64,000 bases of DNA, taken from positions 1-64,000 of the forward strand of contig NZ_JAAFKG010000035.1 of assembly GCF_013299185.1 (NCBI RefSeq). Direction: 5' to 3'. Positions 51,116-59,902 of this stretch are shown here, piece after piece. Within the stretch, counting starts at the first letter, position 1; each line of letters begins with the position of its first letter. The notes under the pieces are model-generated. The model was given only the letters and a program-made list of their open reading frames with translations. It did not search any database and was not told where the DNA came from. The position numbers and the translations under genes are program-made. The DNA comes from Microcoleus sp. bin48.metabat.b7b8b9.023 (GTDB lineage: Bacteria; Cyanobacteriota; Cyanobacteriia; Cyanobacteriales; Microcoleaceae).

Positions 51116-52672
51116 TTACAATTGAACTTCAGCAGTTGCCAGACCGATCGCCCCCGAGATTAGTTCCTCTACTCCACTTACCGGCAAAATCCGGGTTTTC
51201 AGGGACTTTTCGAGCTGTTCTACAGTCATGTCGTCAAGAAAACGAGGTGAGTCCTGTTTTAGCATGACCGAGGGCAGGAGGATGCCATCTCCCAAGTCTT
51301 TTCCCTGCAAAGCTTCGAGTAAATCTTGCCCGGTGAGCAAACCCGTAACAGTGATAGTTTGTCCCCAGTAGCGGCTGGACAGTGCCACCATGTTGACGGA
51401 CAAGCCGGGAATTTGGTTTAGTTGTTGTGCGATCGGGCGAAAAGCCTGTTCAACAGCATTTCCCACCACCCAAACCAACCGGCGGGGCTCAATCAGCGGC
51501 AACGGTTGCAGCTTAGCAAAAGCCGTTTCAAACTGCCCAACAAACTGCCGGATCGAACCCACACCATTACCAATTTGGGGATAATCTTCATAATCCGCCG
51601 CCGACGGCAAATCCAAACCCGCGATTAAAAACCACTCATCAGCCAGCCAAATACAGCGCGATTTTGAATTTCCCTTTTTCCCAGAAGATTTGAAATCTTC
51701 TAACTCTTCTAACTCTTCTCCCCCCCTTAGCAAGGGGGGGCTGGGGGGGGTGAATTTTGAATTCTTTTTATTCGCCTTTACATCTTCTAACTCTTCTCCC
51801 CCCCTTAGCAAGGGGGGGCTGGGGGGGGTGAATTTTGAATTCTTTTTCTTAGCCTTGCCGCCGCCTTTCCCTTGACTCAAAACAGCTTGAATTTTCTGCA
51901 CTTGCGCGATAACTTCCCGCGCTTTTTCGGCAGTTACAGCAATCAATTCATCTTCCGCAGGACGAAAGCGAGTCAAACCCACCGGCACCACAGCCACCGA
52001 CGCTACAGCCGGGATATTTCCAGTATGAAACTTTGCCAAATCCAACAAAGTGCGTTCCAAATGTTCGCCATCATTAATTCCCGGACAAACCACAACTTGA
52101 GCGTGAATTTGCAAGCGGCGCTCTTGAAACCATTTAATTTGTTCTAAAATCTTCCCAGCCCGAAAATTTTTCAACAAGCGAATTCGCACATCCGGTTCCG
52201 TAGCGTGCACGGAAACATAAAGAGGAGAAAGCCGCATTTGTTCGATGCGGTTCCATTCTTTTTCCGTCAGATTAGTGAGAGTGAGATAGCTGCCATAAAG
52301 AAAGCTGAGGCGGTAATCATCATCCTTGAGATAGAGAGTTTCGCGCTTTCCCGGAGGCTGCTGGTCGATAAAGCAAAAAGGGCAGCGGTTGTTGCACTGA
52401 ATTAGTCCGTCGAATAAGGCAGTTTCAAATTCCACACCCAAGTCTTCGTCATAGTCTTTTTCTATTTCCAACTTGTGAGTTTTGCCCTTAGCATCTAAAA
52501 CTTCTAGTTCCAGAAATTCATCGGCGCACAGGAATTGATAGTCAATCAAGTCGCGGGGTTTTTGGCCGTTGATGGCGACGATGGAGTCTCCGGCATCAAA
52601 TCCCATTTCGGCAGCGATACTGTCGGGGATAACTTTAGTAATTCGGGCTGGTCTGGTGGAGGAGTCGCTCAT
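51116..52672 (-). CDS. PDZ-radical SAM protein, DUF512 (TIGR03279-like)
   Basis: A 518-aa cyanobacterial radical SAM protein of unknown product. A PDZ domain (residues 1-80; ITKVIPDSIAAEMGFDAGD) precedes the cluster motif C93-N-N-R-C97-P-F-C100 and the radical SAM barrel (LSPLYVSVHATEP, VVVCPGINDG). A C-terminal DUF512 domain follows (WLADEWFLIAGLDLPSAADYEDYPQIGNGVG). Residues about 277-326 are an insertion of two 26-residue units (NSKFTPPSPPLLRGGEELE), encoded by two family C palindromes with a 78-bp period and in frame. The function is unknown. Confidence 0.9.
   Translation of the reverse strand: MSDSSTRPARITKVIPDSIAAEMGFDAGDSIVAINGQKPRDLIDYQFLCADEFLELEVLDAKGKTHKLEIEKDYDEDLGVEFETALFDGLIQCNNRCPFCFIDQQPPGKRETLYLKDDDYRLSFLYGSYLTLTNLTEKEWNRIEQMRLSPLYVSVHATEPDVRIRLLKNFRAGKILEQIKWFQERRLQIHAQVVVCPGINDGEHLERTLLDLAKFHTGNIPAVASVAVVPVGLTRFRPAEDELIAVTAEKAREVIAQVQKIQAVLSQGKGGGKAKKKNSKFTPPSPPLLRGGEELEDVKANKKNSKFTPPSPPLLRGGEELEELEDFKSSGKKGNSKSRCIWLADEWFLIAGLDLPSAADYEDYPQIGNGVGSIRQFVGQFETAFAKLQPLPLIEPRRLVWVVGNAVEQAFRPIAQQLNQIPGLSVNMVALSSRYWGQTITVTGLLTGQDLLEALQGKDLGDGILLPSVMLKQDSPRFLDDMTVEQLEKSLKTRILPVSGVEELISGAIGLATAEVQL
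51718..51845. repeat. Two in-frame G/C palindromes, 78-bp period
   Basis: CCCCCCCTTAGCAAGGGGGG followed by CTGGGGGGGGTGAATTTTGAA occurs at 51720 and again at 51798. Each unit adds 26 codons inside the radical SAM gene without a stop or frameshift. Confidence 0.9.
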
Positions 52673-52796
52673 ACGATCGCGCTAGCGTTTTCAAGTTTGA
52701 TAAATTGCTGTTCAAAAAAAGATTTTTATTTTAAATTCAGCCTACAACGCTATCACAATTTATATTATTTGTCAAGCGCGCTGGGTCGGGAGAAAC

Positions 52797-52828
52797 AGTT
52801 GACAGTTGACAGTTGACAGTTGACAGTT
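52797..52828. repeat. Heptamer array (TTGACAG)4
   Basis: Four copies of the heptamer directly border the truncated ZIP transporter remnant and may mark the deletion point. Confidence 0.85.
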
Positions 52829-52834
52829 TGAGAG

Positions 52835-53041
52835 TGACATCTACGCTGACTTGCAGCTTCAATCCCCGGAATGAGTAGCGAAAAAGCTGTTGTCGCCAGC
52901 ATGACAACCGCCGCCAAAACCTAATATAATTGCGATCGGGCGATCGCTAATTTCCCGCAAAAATAGCACGGGCAATGCTCCAACAAAGGTTGTACCGCCC
53001 GAGATCAAACTCACACTCAGCCCAATCGTGGAAATTGCCAT
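52835..53041 (-). pseudogene. ZIP-family metal transporter remnant, frameshifted
   Basis: ATG 53041 opens a frame with GTTFVGALPVLFLREISDRP and a Gly-rich segment (LGFGGG). It then shifts by one base near 52905-52912. The next frame gives VVMLATTAFSLLIPGIEA, the usual continuation of ZIP zinc/iron transporters. After about 20 more residues the similarity ends at the heptamer array. About two thirds of a ZIP protein, including the His-rich metal sites, are missing. It cannot transport metal. Confidence 0.7.
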
Positions 53042-53098
53042 CGTCTAACCCCACAGTTATCAATACGCAACTTTTTGCGATCGCTCAATTCTTGAATT

Positions 53099-53488
53099 AT
53101 GCCTCAAACTAAAATCTACGGACATACAGAATTCATCCAACAACACCGGCAAACGATATCAGACAGCATTCATGCTTGTACGATCGAAGCCTTATCTTAC
53201 CCAGCAGACAAGCGATTTCAACGGTTTATCTCGCTAGCCCAAGAGGATTTTGTTTATCCCGGCGATCGAACTAACCAATATTTGGTAATTGAAATTAGTT
53301 TATTTGAAGGGCGAAGTGTAGAAGCCAAGAAAAACCTGATGCGCCTGATTTACCAAAAGCTTAATGCTGCATTAAATATCGCACCTAACGATATTGAAAT
53401 TATCCTATATGAAGTGCCACCACACAATTGGGGAGTGAGGGGAGTTCCTGGAGATGAATTGAATTTAAACTACAAAATAAAGGTTTAA
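53099..53488 (+). CDS. Tautomerase-superfamily protein
   Basis: A 129-aa protein of the 4-oxalocrotonate-tautomerase superfamily, long form. Pro2 after the Met (MPQTKIYGHTEF) would be the catalytic base. The fold markers are YLVIEISLFEGRS and KKNLMRLIYQKL. The end VPPHNWGVRGVPGDEL fits a two-unit beta-alpha-beta fold. The length exceeds the classic 62-aa enzymes but matches the larger subgroup seen in cyanobacteria and proteobacteria. The substrate is unknown. It stands alone, divergent from the ZIP remnant. Confidence 0.85.
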   Translation: MPQTKIYGHTEFIQQHRQTISDSIHACTIEALSYPADKRFQRFISLAQEDFVYPGDRTNQYLVIEISLFEGRSVEAKKNLMRLIYQKLNAALNIAPNDIEIILYEVPPHNWGVRGVPGDELNLNYKIKV

Positions 53489-53539
53489 ATACCTGCGGCG
53501 CGGGGAGATTCCATTTCAAATTATAGCCGCAAGGTTTTG

Positions 53540-53618
53540 ATTCTTCTCACCAGTTTGTAGTGTGGACTTTAGTCCGCAAAATACAGTTTGTAGTGTGGAC
53601 TTTAGTCCGAAAATACGG
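53540..53618. repeat. Family A half-copies
   Basis: AGTTTGTAGTGTGGACTTTA is repeated at about 53550 and 53585, in the same orientation and without the second arm. The 3' end of the next gene reads into this repeat. Confidence 0.8.
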
Positions 53619-53868
53619 CACCAAAACGACGGACATAGCTTGAACCAACGCGCACGATCCATATCTGAGCAGTCGGGTACTTTGTTCGGAGTCGGCTACA
53701 GGCAACTATCTCGTTACTATCGATCTCCCATGCAGATGTCTCAATATCGATCGCCACAATTTTACCTTTGTTGCTCGGCTCAACTTGCGATCGCACTATG
53801 CGATCGTATATCTCATCGCCAAGTCGTGCAAACTCTTGCTTGCTATAACGGGGTTTCAGAATAGTCAT
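53602..53868 (-). CDS. Small conserved hypothetical protein
   Basis: An 88-aa soluble protein. The segments PRYSKQEFARLGDEIYDRIV, KGKIVAIDIETSAWEID and AQIWIVRVGSSYVRRFG match a small protein family often seen in cyanobacteria next to aspartic-protease-like or toxin-antitoxin genes. I know no function. The C-terminal residues (AVFSD) come from the neighbouring family A repeat, so the native end may have been altered. No partner gene follows directly. Confidence 0.65.
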   Translation of the reverse strand: MTILKPRYSKQEFARLGDEIYDRIVRSQVEPSNKGKIVAIDIETSAWEIDSNEIVACSRLRTKYPTAQIWIVRVGSSYVRRFGAVFSD

Positions 53869-53990
53869 CGCAGTTCTCTGTGGTTGTCAACTTAATTATA
53901 CACTTTTAACTTTCAGACGATGTTTACATTTACCAAATCAACTGAATGAGCTTTAATATAATGCTTTATGTTGGGCAACAGCATAAAGTA

Positions 53991-54326
53991 TTATATTTTT
54001 TCCATACACTGCGCTGCAATTTGCACGCGAAAAGTTATTCCAGATAGTCTAGGCTGCCATCCGAGTTGCATCGCTTGCCGTATCCATTGTGCTACATCAG
54101 AGGGTGTTACTGGTTTCACTTCTTGTTTTCTTACCACACATTGAGGATGGGGTCGATCGGTGATAACAACTAAAACGGAACCCAGTTTTGCGACACCATC
54201 TACTGCAACATGAAGATTTCCGCCATGAAAGCATTCTTGTGTATAAGTAGGTTGTCTGCGGATGAGCCAGATGAAAGGTTCCCCATCAACAATGATTTTT
54301 CTTGTTCCTTTTTTCGGTATTGACAT
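53991..54326 (-). CDS. Conserved hypothetical protein
   Basis: A 111-aa soluble protein starting SIPKKGTRKIIVDGEPFIWL; an in-frame TTG at 54338 is the alternative start. It contains HGGNLHVAVDGVAKLGSVL, VVITDRPHPQCV and a C-terminal helical part VTPSDVAQWIRQAMQLGW. It seems a two-part alpha/beta fold. I do not recognise a family or function. It lies alone, 120 bp upstream of the 53602 gene on the same strand. Confidence 0.6.
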   Translation of the reverse strand: MSIPKKGTRKIIVDGEPFIWLIRRQPTYTQECFHGGNLHVAVDGVAKLGSVLVVITDRPHPQCVVRKQEVKPVTPSDVAQWIRQAMQLGWQPRLSGITFRVQIAAQCMEKI

Positions 54327-54338
54327 AATTTGTTTCAA

Positions 54339-55117
54339 GTGAAATATTTCAGCATTTTTAATAATAGTTGAGAAATTGGATTTATAACTAAAAATATAGG
54401 TTTTGTTACAGAGTTTTTGCTACTAACCCGGCTTCTCTGACAGGCGCAAAATCTCAGTTTCAAGCAACCTTAATCATGATATTAAACTGTGATTTCTAAC
54501 TCTTTTCGGTCATATGAAAAAGCGGTAATGTTTGTCCGGTCATTGCTTGCTGCTCAATGTCGTACTGCTTGGCATGGGCATATCATATCATGTCCGATCG
54601 ATTACCAGCGATCGAGACGGTTTGTAGTGTGGACTTTAGTCCGCAAAAACTTGCCGGTTTGTAGTGTGGACTTTAGTCCGCAAAAACTTGCCGGTTTGTA
54701 GTGTGGACTTTAGTCCGCAAAAACCTGCCGGTTTGTAGTGTGGACTTTAGTCCGCAAAAACCTGCCGGTTTGTAGTGTGGACTTTAGTCAGCAAAAACTT
54801 GCCGGTTTGTAGTGTGGACTTTAGTCCGCAAAAACCTGCCGGTTTGTAGTGTGGACTTTAGTCCGCAAAATACGGAGAACCGAGACGGTTTGTAGTGTGA
54901 ACTTCAGTCCAAAAAAACCTGCGGACTAAAGTCCGCACTACGAACTTGAAAAAACCTGCGAACTAAAGTCCGCACTACGAACTTGATGATGTCCGCAAAA
55001 TACGGAGAACCGAGACGGTTTGTAGTGTGAACTTCAGTCCAAAAAAACCTGCGGACTAAAGTCCGCACTACGAACTTGCGGACTTTAGTCCGCACTACGA
55101 ACTTGATAATGGTTATT
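54339..55117. repeat. Tandem arrays of family A repeats
   Basis: Seven 37-bp units start with GGTTTGTAGTGTGGACTTTA at 54619, 54656, 54693, 54730, 54767, 54804 and 54841. Two larger duplicated blocks then follow (about 54866-54950 and 54993-55085), starting CCGCAAAATACGGAGAACCG, in which complementary arms GCGGACTAAAGTCCGCACTA are present. No gene is supported in 54339-55117. Confidence 0.9.
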
Positions 55118-57676
55118 TTAGTTACCAACGATCGCATACCACAAACTCACCATCAGGCACAAACTCGCTAAATGCTGAGGAATCAAAGATTTAATCGATC
55201 GCTTGGCAATTTTCTGAGTCACAAATATCGTCACAAACAATGACACAATTAAAGTGAAACCTTGCAAGAAACTAATCACCGCCGGATCTCCCACAAAACT
55301 CGGCAAATCATCTCTAATTTGTCCGAAAGTCGCAAAAGCTACGGGAATCACTCGCCCGCCTTCCTGCAAACCCAATCGCCAATAGTGAGCCAAACTACCG
55401 CCCCAAACTAGAGGTAGATATCCGTAGGCGAGACAGACAAATGAAAGCGGTTTAGTAATTTTAAATGGGAGAGTTTCTGCTTTTCCCAATTGGTAAATTG
55501 CTTGCATGACTGCATAGGCAGCTAACGGAATCATCGGCGGGATAATTAACACCGCAATCGACAGTCCTAAATGAGGCAAAAATTGTTCTAAATTGATGCC
55601 CAGCCCCAACAAACTATTTATTTCCGGCAAGCGGTGGATATAAATTCCGCCTAATAAGAGAAATAATAGTGCAACTTCATAACCGTGGGGAACGTGGGTA
55701 GTCCACAATTCAATGCCGGGAGGGCGCAGATTTAATTCTACCGATCGATGGGGACAAGCTTTTAAGCAAGTCATGCACAACACGCAATCTTTATTATCGG
55801 TTAATTGGGCGGGATGGGAATAAACCGGACATCCATTAGTAGTTAATCCTTCCCCAAAACCTTTGCCTCCTTTGTAGCAATGGTAGGTGCTGCATTCCGC
55901 CGCGCAGGTTCCTTGTTGGGCGCGCAGTTCGATAATTGAGAGTTTAGCAAATAATCCATTCATGCCGCCGATCGGGCATAAATAACGACACCAAAACCGC
56001 CTCTCGAATATCAGCGAAAAAATTACCGCGCCCGCCGTAATTAGCAATAACAAACAACTGGATAAATAGGCGGTATTTTCTAAATCCCACAACTCTTCCC
56101 ACAGAAATATCAAAGTAAACATTCCGAAGAGAAACCATCCGCCCCATTTTTCGGCTAATTGGCGCGGCCATTTATTGAGAGTGCGCGGGAAAATTTTCAG
56201 CGATAGTTTTTGGACGATTTCTCCATAAATCATAAAGGGACAAAAAGCGCACCACAATCGCCCGATGATCGGGAATAATAATAAAATTAACGGCCACCAC
56301 CAAGCCCAAAAGATATTTAGGGCAAAATTATGCTGTCGATCTTGGGGAGCAACAAACAGGATAGTTACCACTAATGCAAATACCCAAGTGGTAAACCAAT
56401 AATTTACGCGATCGGGATACCAATCGCTCCGTAAAAATTGCCGGAATTTGGGATATATCTTGAATAAATTGAGTCGAAATTTTTGTTGCTTTGCCGCCTG
56501 CGCCCAAAAGACTTCTTCTGTTAATACCTGACTCCCCTGTGCTTGAACTAAAGCGCGATCGACCATTCCCTGCAATTCCTGCAAGTTTCCCGGAAAATCG
56601 TAGGCTTGCAAGCGGCGAATTGCTTCCGGCGTAATTTGGGGCTTGACTAATTTCTTTTGGCGACAAAAGATGTTGAGATAATAGTTGACTTGTGCTTCTA
56701 AATCTTCTTTACGCACCCGCAGTGACGGTACTTTAATCTTGTGTTGCGTCAGCTTATCTAGCTGGGGTTGGACGATTTCTGAGATTAAAATTATTCGAGC
56801 ATTGCTAGAACGCGGTTGCGGTGGTATTTGTCCTTCTTTGACAACTGGTGTATAGGTTCCTTGGGTTAATAGTTGCTGAATCTGCGGACATAATTGAGCG
56901 GGTAATTCTTGAACGTCATTTAAAATTAACGTCCCTTCTCCCAACCATTCCAACAGCCCAGGTTTACCGCCCAAACGCCCGAATAATTCTGCTCCATTGC
57001 TCTGAAGCAAGGCACTTTTGATCTGAATAATTGGCTCGCTGCGGCGACTTGAACCGAAATGAATTAAAGCAGCTAAATTATCCTTTTGTAAGCCAGGTTC
57101 GCCAGAGATTAAAACCGATCGCTCGTCACTCGATGCAGCCCGAATTTGTTGCCGCAATTTTACCGCATAACGGCTATTCCCAATTACTCCCCGTTTCGCC
57201 CGCGGTACTAGATAGCTGCGAAGGGCATTTTGACGCTCTCTTTCATAGGCGATTTCTGCTTCTAGCTGCTCTAATTTCGCGGCCAAGCGTTGAGCGTAGG
57301 CTTCGGTGATGCGTGGATATCTTTGTAGCAAACTGCGCCAGCGATCGGCACTAATGACCCAAAATTGACATTCTGTACGAGTAATAATTCTACTATCTGC
57401 CGGTTGCGATCGCTGGAGTGCCGATAAATTGACGATCGCCCCCGGTAACAAACTACTCCCCCACATTAAACCCGGTTGTTTGCGGCGGTAGCGATCGGCT
57501 TGTCCTTTTTCTAGGATGTAGAGATTGGTGACTGGTGTATCTTCGATTACCACTCGAAATCCCGGCGGAAAAGTTGAGATTTCCATTTCCAGCGCGATCG
57601 CCTGTAAAATATCGCGGGATAATATGCCTAATTCCGTGTTCTCTTCGATCCAGTTAACTAATGTTTCGGTAGACAT
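55118..57676 (-). CDS. cNMP-binding + NtrC-like AAA+ + membrane polyferredoxin fusion
   Basis: An 852-aa fusion. Residues about 20-140 form a cyclic-nucleotide-binding-like domain. Residues about 165-385 resemble the NtrC-type AAA+ core, with Walker A degenerate (ISGEPGLQKDN, 190-200), Walker B-like TLILNDVQEL (249-258) and FPGNLQELQ at 361. No GAFTGA loop or DNA-binding helix is seen. From about 425 the chain is membrane-spanning with NapH/NosR-type cysteines: CAFCP (476), CRYLCP (563), C591-C600, and a ferredoxin motif CVLCMTCLKACP (631-642). It may sense a nucleotide and control membrane electron flow. Cyanobacteria lack sigma-54, so classical activation is unlikely. Confidence 0.85.
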   Translation of the reverse strand: MSTETLVNWIEENTELGILSRDILQAIALEMEISTFPPGFRVVIEDTPVTNLYILEKGQADRYRRKQPGLMWGSSLLPGAIVNLSALQRSQPADSRIITRTECQFWVISADRWRSLLQRYPRITEAYAQRLAAKLEQLEAEIAYERERQNALRSYLVPRAKRGVIGNSRYAVKLRQQIRAASSDERSVLISGEPGLQKDNLAALIHFGSSRRSEPIIQIKSALLQSNGAELFGRLGGKPGLLEWLGEGTLILNDVQELPAQLCPQIQQLLTQGTYTPVVKEGQIPPQPRSSNARIILISEIVQPQLDKLTQHKIKVPSLRVRKEDLEAQVNYYLNIFCRQKKLVKPQITPEAIRRLQAYDFPGNLQELQGMVDRALVQAQGSQVLTEEVFWAQAAKQQKFRLNLFKIYPKFRQFLRSDWYPDRVNYWFTTWVFALVVTILFVAPQDRQHNFALNIFWAWWWPLILLLFPIIGRLWCAFCPFMIYGEIVQKLSLKIFPRTLNKWPRQLAEKWGGWFLFGMFTLIFLWEELWDLENTAYLSSCLLLLITAGAVIFSLIFERRFWCRYLCPIGGMNGLFAKLSIIELRAQQGTCAAECSTYHCYKGGKGFGEGLTTNGCPVYSHPAQLTDNKDCVLCMTCLKACPHRSVELNLRPPGIELWTTHVPHGYEVALLFLLLGGIYIHRLPEINSLLGLGINLEQFLPHLGLSIAVLIIPPMIPLAAYAVMQAIYQLGKAETLPFKITKPLSFVCLAYGYLPLVWGGSLAHYWRLGLQEGGRVIPVAFATFGQIRDDLPSFVGDPAVISFLQGFTLIVSLFVTIFVTQKIAKRSIKSLIPQHLASLCLMVSLWYAIVGN

Positions 57677-57800
57677 CGCTTAGCGCCGGCGAAAGCCGAA
57701 TCGTGGTAGTTGGTGCAGGATATATCATTGTGCTACATCAATCAATATTAACTGCTGGAACTAGCCTTTTGAGTTTTAGTGTGGTGTTAATTTTCTCTTT

Positions 57801-58045
57801 TCAGCATAGGCGATCGACACTCCCGGTTCTAATATATTTTTTCTGCACATCCTCGGGCAATCTACACGTGAAAAACTTTTTCCAGTCGCTGAGCCTGCTA
57901 TCCTCAAACAATCTCGCAAACTCGACTTGCTTCAGCAATATTTTAATAATTCGCCAAGATTCCCCAGAATCATTTCGATCGCAAAAACGCGCCAAAGTCA
58001 AGCGTTGCAAGTTCGATCAAAGGCGGTAAATCATCCACCGGTAAA
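57801..58045 (-). pseudogene. Possible frameshifted ORF remnant
   Basis: On the minus strand ALPVDDLPPLIELATLDFGA stops at TGA, and an overlapping frame continues with DSGESWRIIKILLKQVEFAR. Together they look like one broken protein. The family is not recognised. A dispersed non-coding origin is equally possible. Confidence 0.25.
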
Positions 58046-58078
58046 GCTGTTGTTTGTAGTTCTATCTAAGTTATCAGA

Positions 58079-58430
58079 AATTTGGGTTTAAAACCCCGTC
58101 CTTCCCTCGACGGCTTTCTGCTATAGTATTCGTAGGTTGCTGACCGTGAGAACGTGAGGAAACAGGTTGAACGTCCTACTCCGGGATCTCAAAATCTTTA
58201 ACCGTCAATGGTAAAAACCAAATCCACACGGTAAGAGCAAATAAAAATCAAATAGCGTGGGACACACGCGAATTTACGCTTGGGGAGTAGTCCGTAAGAG
58301 TTCTTGCTGTAAAAGGCGTAGTCGGACTAGACATGAAACTGTAAGACCAAAACTGACATTGTTGGTAGAGGCACGATTCAGCCCAAGAATCCTCGTACCT
58401 TGATAGTCGAGGAGTGTCAAACTGAGGATT
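58079..58430 (+). mobile_element. Non-autonomous IS605-type element with HEARO-like RNA
   Basis: The left end AAATTTGGGTTTAAAACCCC is followed by a GTCC/GGC hairpin, and the right end is AAGAATCCTCG...CGAGGAGTGTCAA. Between them lies a 300-bp non-coding, highly patterned sequence (GTGAGGAAACAGGTTGAACG, CTACTCCGGGATC, ACCGTCAATGGT) that resembles HEARO, the omega-RNA of IscB/IsrB elements. No IscB, IsrB or TnpB frame is present. The right end stops 29 bp before the molybdoenzyme ATG. Confidence 0.55.
58120..58400 (+). ncRNA. HEARO/omega-RNA-like structured region
   Basis: The inner segment has several complementary blocks, for example CGTCCTACTCCGG with GGGGAGTAGTCCG, and ACCGTC with a later ACGGT. 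These suggest a folded RNA. Similarity to HEARO is judged from memory of its conserved blocks and is not proven. Its guide would lie outside the left end. Confidence 0.4.
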
Positions 58431-58458
58431 GCAGTCATTTACTGTAGAGCTTGAATAA

Positions 58459-59058
58459 ATGCAGGGCAAATTTTTTCGCAAGCCAGAATCAGATAACAGC
58501 GATCGCGTCCCCCCGGGTCAATACCTCGCCAACGGCTTTCCCGTTTTGACTTACGGCGATACACCCTCCGTCAGCATTGAGACTTGGGAATTTAAAGTCT
58601 GGGGATTGGCAAAACCAAAAACCTTCACTTGGTCAGACTTCCAGGCCATGCCCCAAAGTAACTTTACTGCGGATTTTCACTGCGTCACCCGCTGGTCAAA
58701 ACTAGACGTGCAGTGGACGGGAGTCAAAGTCACGGATTTTATGAACAGCATAGAAATCGATCCTAAAGCCCTCCACGTCCTGGAACACTGCTACGGCGAC
58801 TACACTACTAATATTGCGATCGCCGACTTCCTCCGAGAAGAAAACTTTTTCGCCCACACCGTCTTCGGCGAACCGCTATCCCCCGATCACGGCGGCCCGA
58901 TGCGGCTGGTAGTTCCGCACCTCTACGCCTGGAAAAGCGCGAAATGGATTAACGGCTTGGAGTTTACAGAAACCGAACAACTCGGTTTTTGGGAACGCAA
59001 CGGCTACCACCGGAGGGGCGAACCTTGGGCTGAGGAACGCTACAGCGGTCTTTTTTGA
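58459..59058 (+). CDS. Sulfite-oxidase-family molybdopterin oxidoreductase
   Basis: A 199-aa cytosolic molybdopterin-binding protein of the sulfite oxidase/MsrP superfamily. The Mo-ligand Cys lies in FTADFHCVTRWSKLDVQW, near residue 74. GPMRLVVPHLYAWKSAKW binds the pterin and GFWERNGYHRRGEPW closes the fold. No signal peptide and no dimerisation domain are present, as in the short cyanobacterial members. ATG 58459 fits the family. The promoter region appears to be replaced by the mobile element upstream. The substrate is unknown. Confidence 0.9.
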   Translation: MQGKFFRKPESDNSDRVPPGQYLANGFPVLTYGDTPSVSIETWEFKVWGLAKPKTFTWSDFQAMPQSNFTADFHCVTRWSKLDVQWTGVKVTDFMNSIEIDPKALHVLEHCYGDYTTNIAIADFLREENFFAHTVFGEPLSPDHGGPMRLVVPHLYAWKSAKWINGLEFTETEQLGFWERNGYHRRGEPWAEERYSGLF

Positions 59059-59336
59059 TGCGATCTGACGATCGATCGCGAATATGGCTTGCCAAGCGCA
59101 TCTATATATGGTATTTTCTGATGGAAATCTGCTTTTTGGCAATTTTCAAAGCAGAAAGCCCCTCTCGATCGCATCTTTGGGATCTGTCACGGTGCGGGTT
59201 CTCTGTAGTTCAACCACAAGACCTAAGCCCAACGATGGCACTTTGTCAGTAATTTACCCGAGCGATCGACTACTTTAATTCCCATACGCAAGTCCCAAAC
59301 AACAAATATTCCTAGTTTCTGGATTAATAGAAAACT

Positions 59337-59902
59337 TTTATCGGGAAATTGGGTTTAAAACCCTGTCCTTTTAGGAGGGCTTTAATTTCTTAAATCCATT
59401 CCTAAAAATCCCAACCTTGTTTGTATTTGTACTATGGTAGAACAGTCAGGTTTAAACTCGCAATGCTAAGAGTGAAACAGTTAAGAGACACTTTTCGGCA
59501 TAAATTGTTGGACACAGAGCAGCGAAAACTCGCTATACAGCTAGAGAATCAATGCGTTCTCTTTACCAGAAAACAAATAATTTAGTTCATTTGTTAAGTA
59601 GGGTAGGGCATACCCAAACTCTAGGTTCATATCCTAGTACGCTTTTGGAGATATAGCGGTTATTAGAAAGATTCGCGGACGTTGTTGGGATGCGAGCCCT
59701 CTTAGTTTAATGGTTATGTAAGCTGTCAGTTATACCTCATCTTTTTGAGAAAGGCTATAGACCCTCTGGGGTGGTTGTGAGTTAAGCTCGTCAATTGGTA
59801 CTTTTGTACGGTTGAAAGGTTTAAGAATTGCCGTAAGGACATAGCGCTTAAAGGTCAGTCGATGAATTAAGAATCCCCACGCCTGAAGGCCCGGGAGTGT
59901 CA
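59337..59902 (+). mobile_element. Decayed IS605-type element without transposase genes
   Basis: The left end AAATTGGGTTTAAAACCCTG, followed by CCTTTTAGGAGGGC, and the right end AAGAATCCCCACGCC...CGGGAGTGTCAA are the same types as at 58.1 kb and 28.3-28.7 kb. The 560-bp inside has only short broken frames. Its last 200 bp (GGTACTTTTGTACGGTTGAA, GTAAGGACATAGCGC) are patterned like the RNA-coding end of such elements. Confidence 0.5.

Noticed and set aside
57031-57309. Plus-strand ORF within the 852-aa fusion gene
   Set aside because: It is an antisense shadow with no motif.
59055-59278. Short ORFs after the molybdoenzyme gene
   Set aside because: Two overlapping frames in the same 220 bp, with no ribosome binding site, family or codon pattern.
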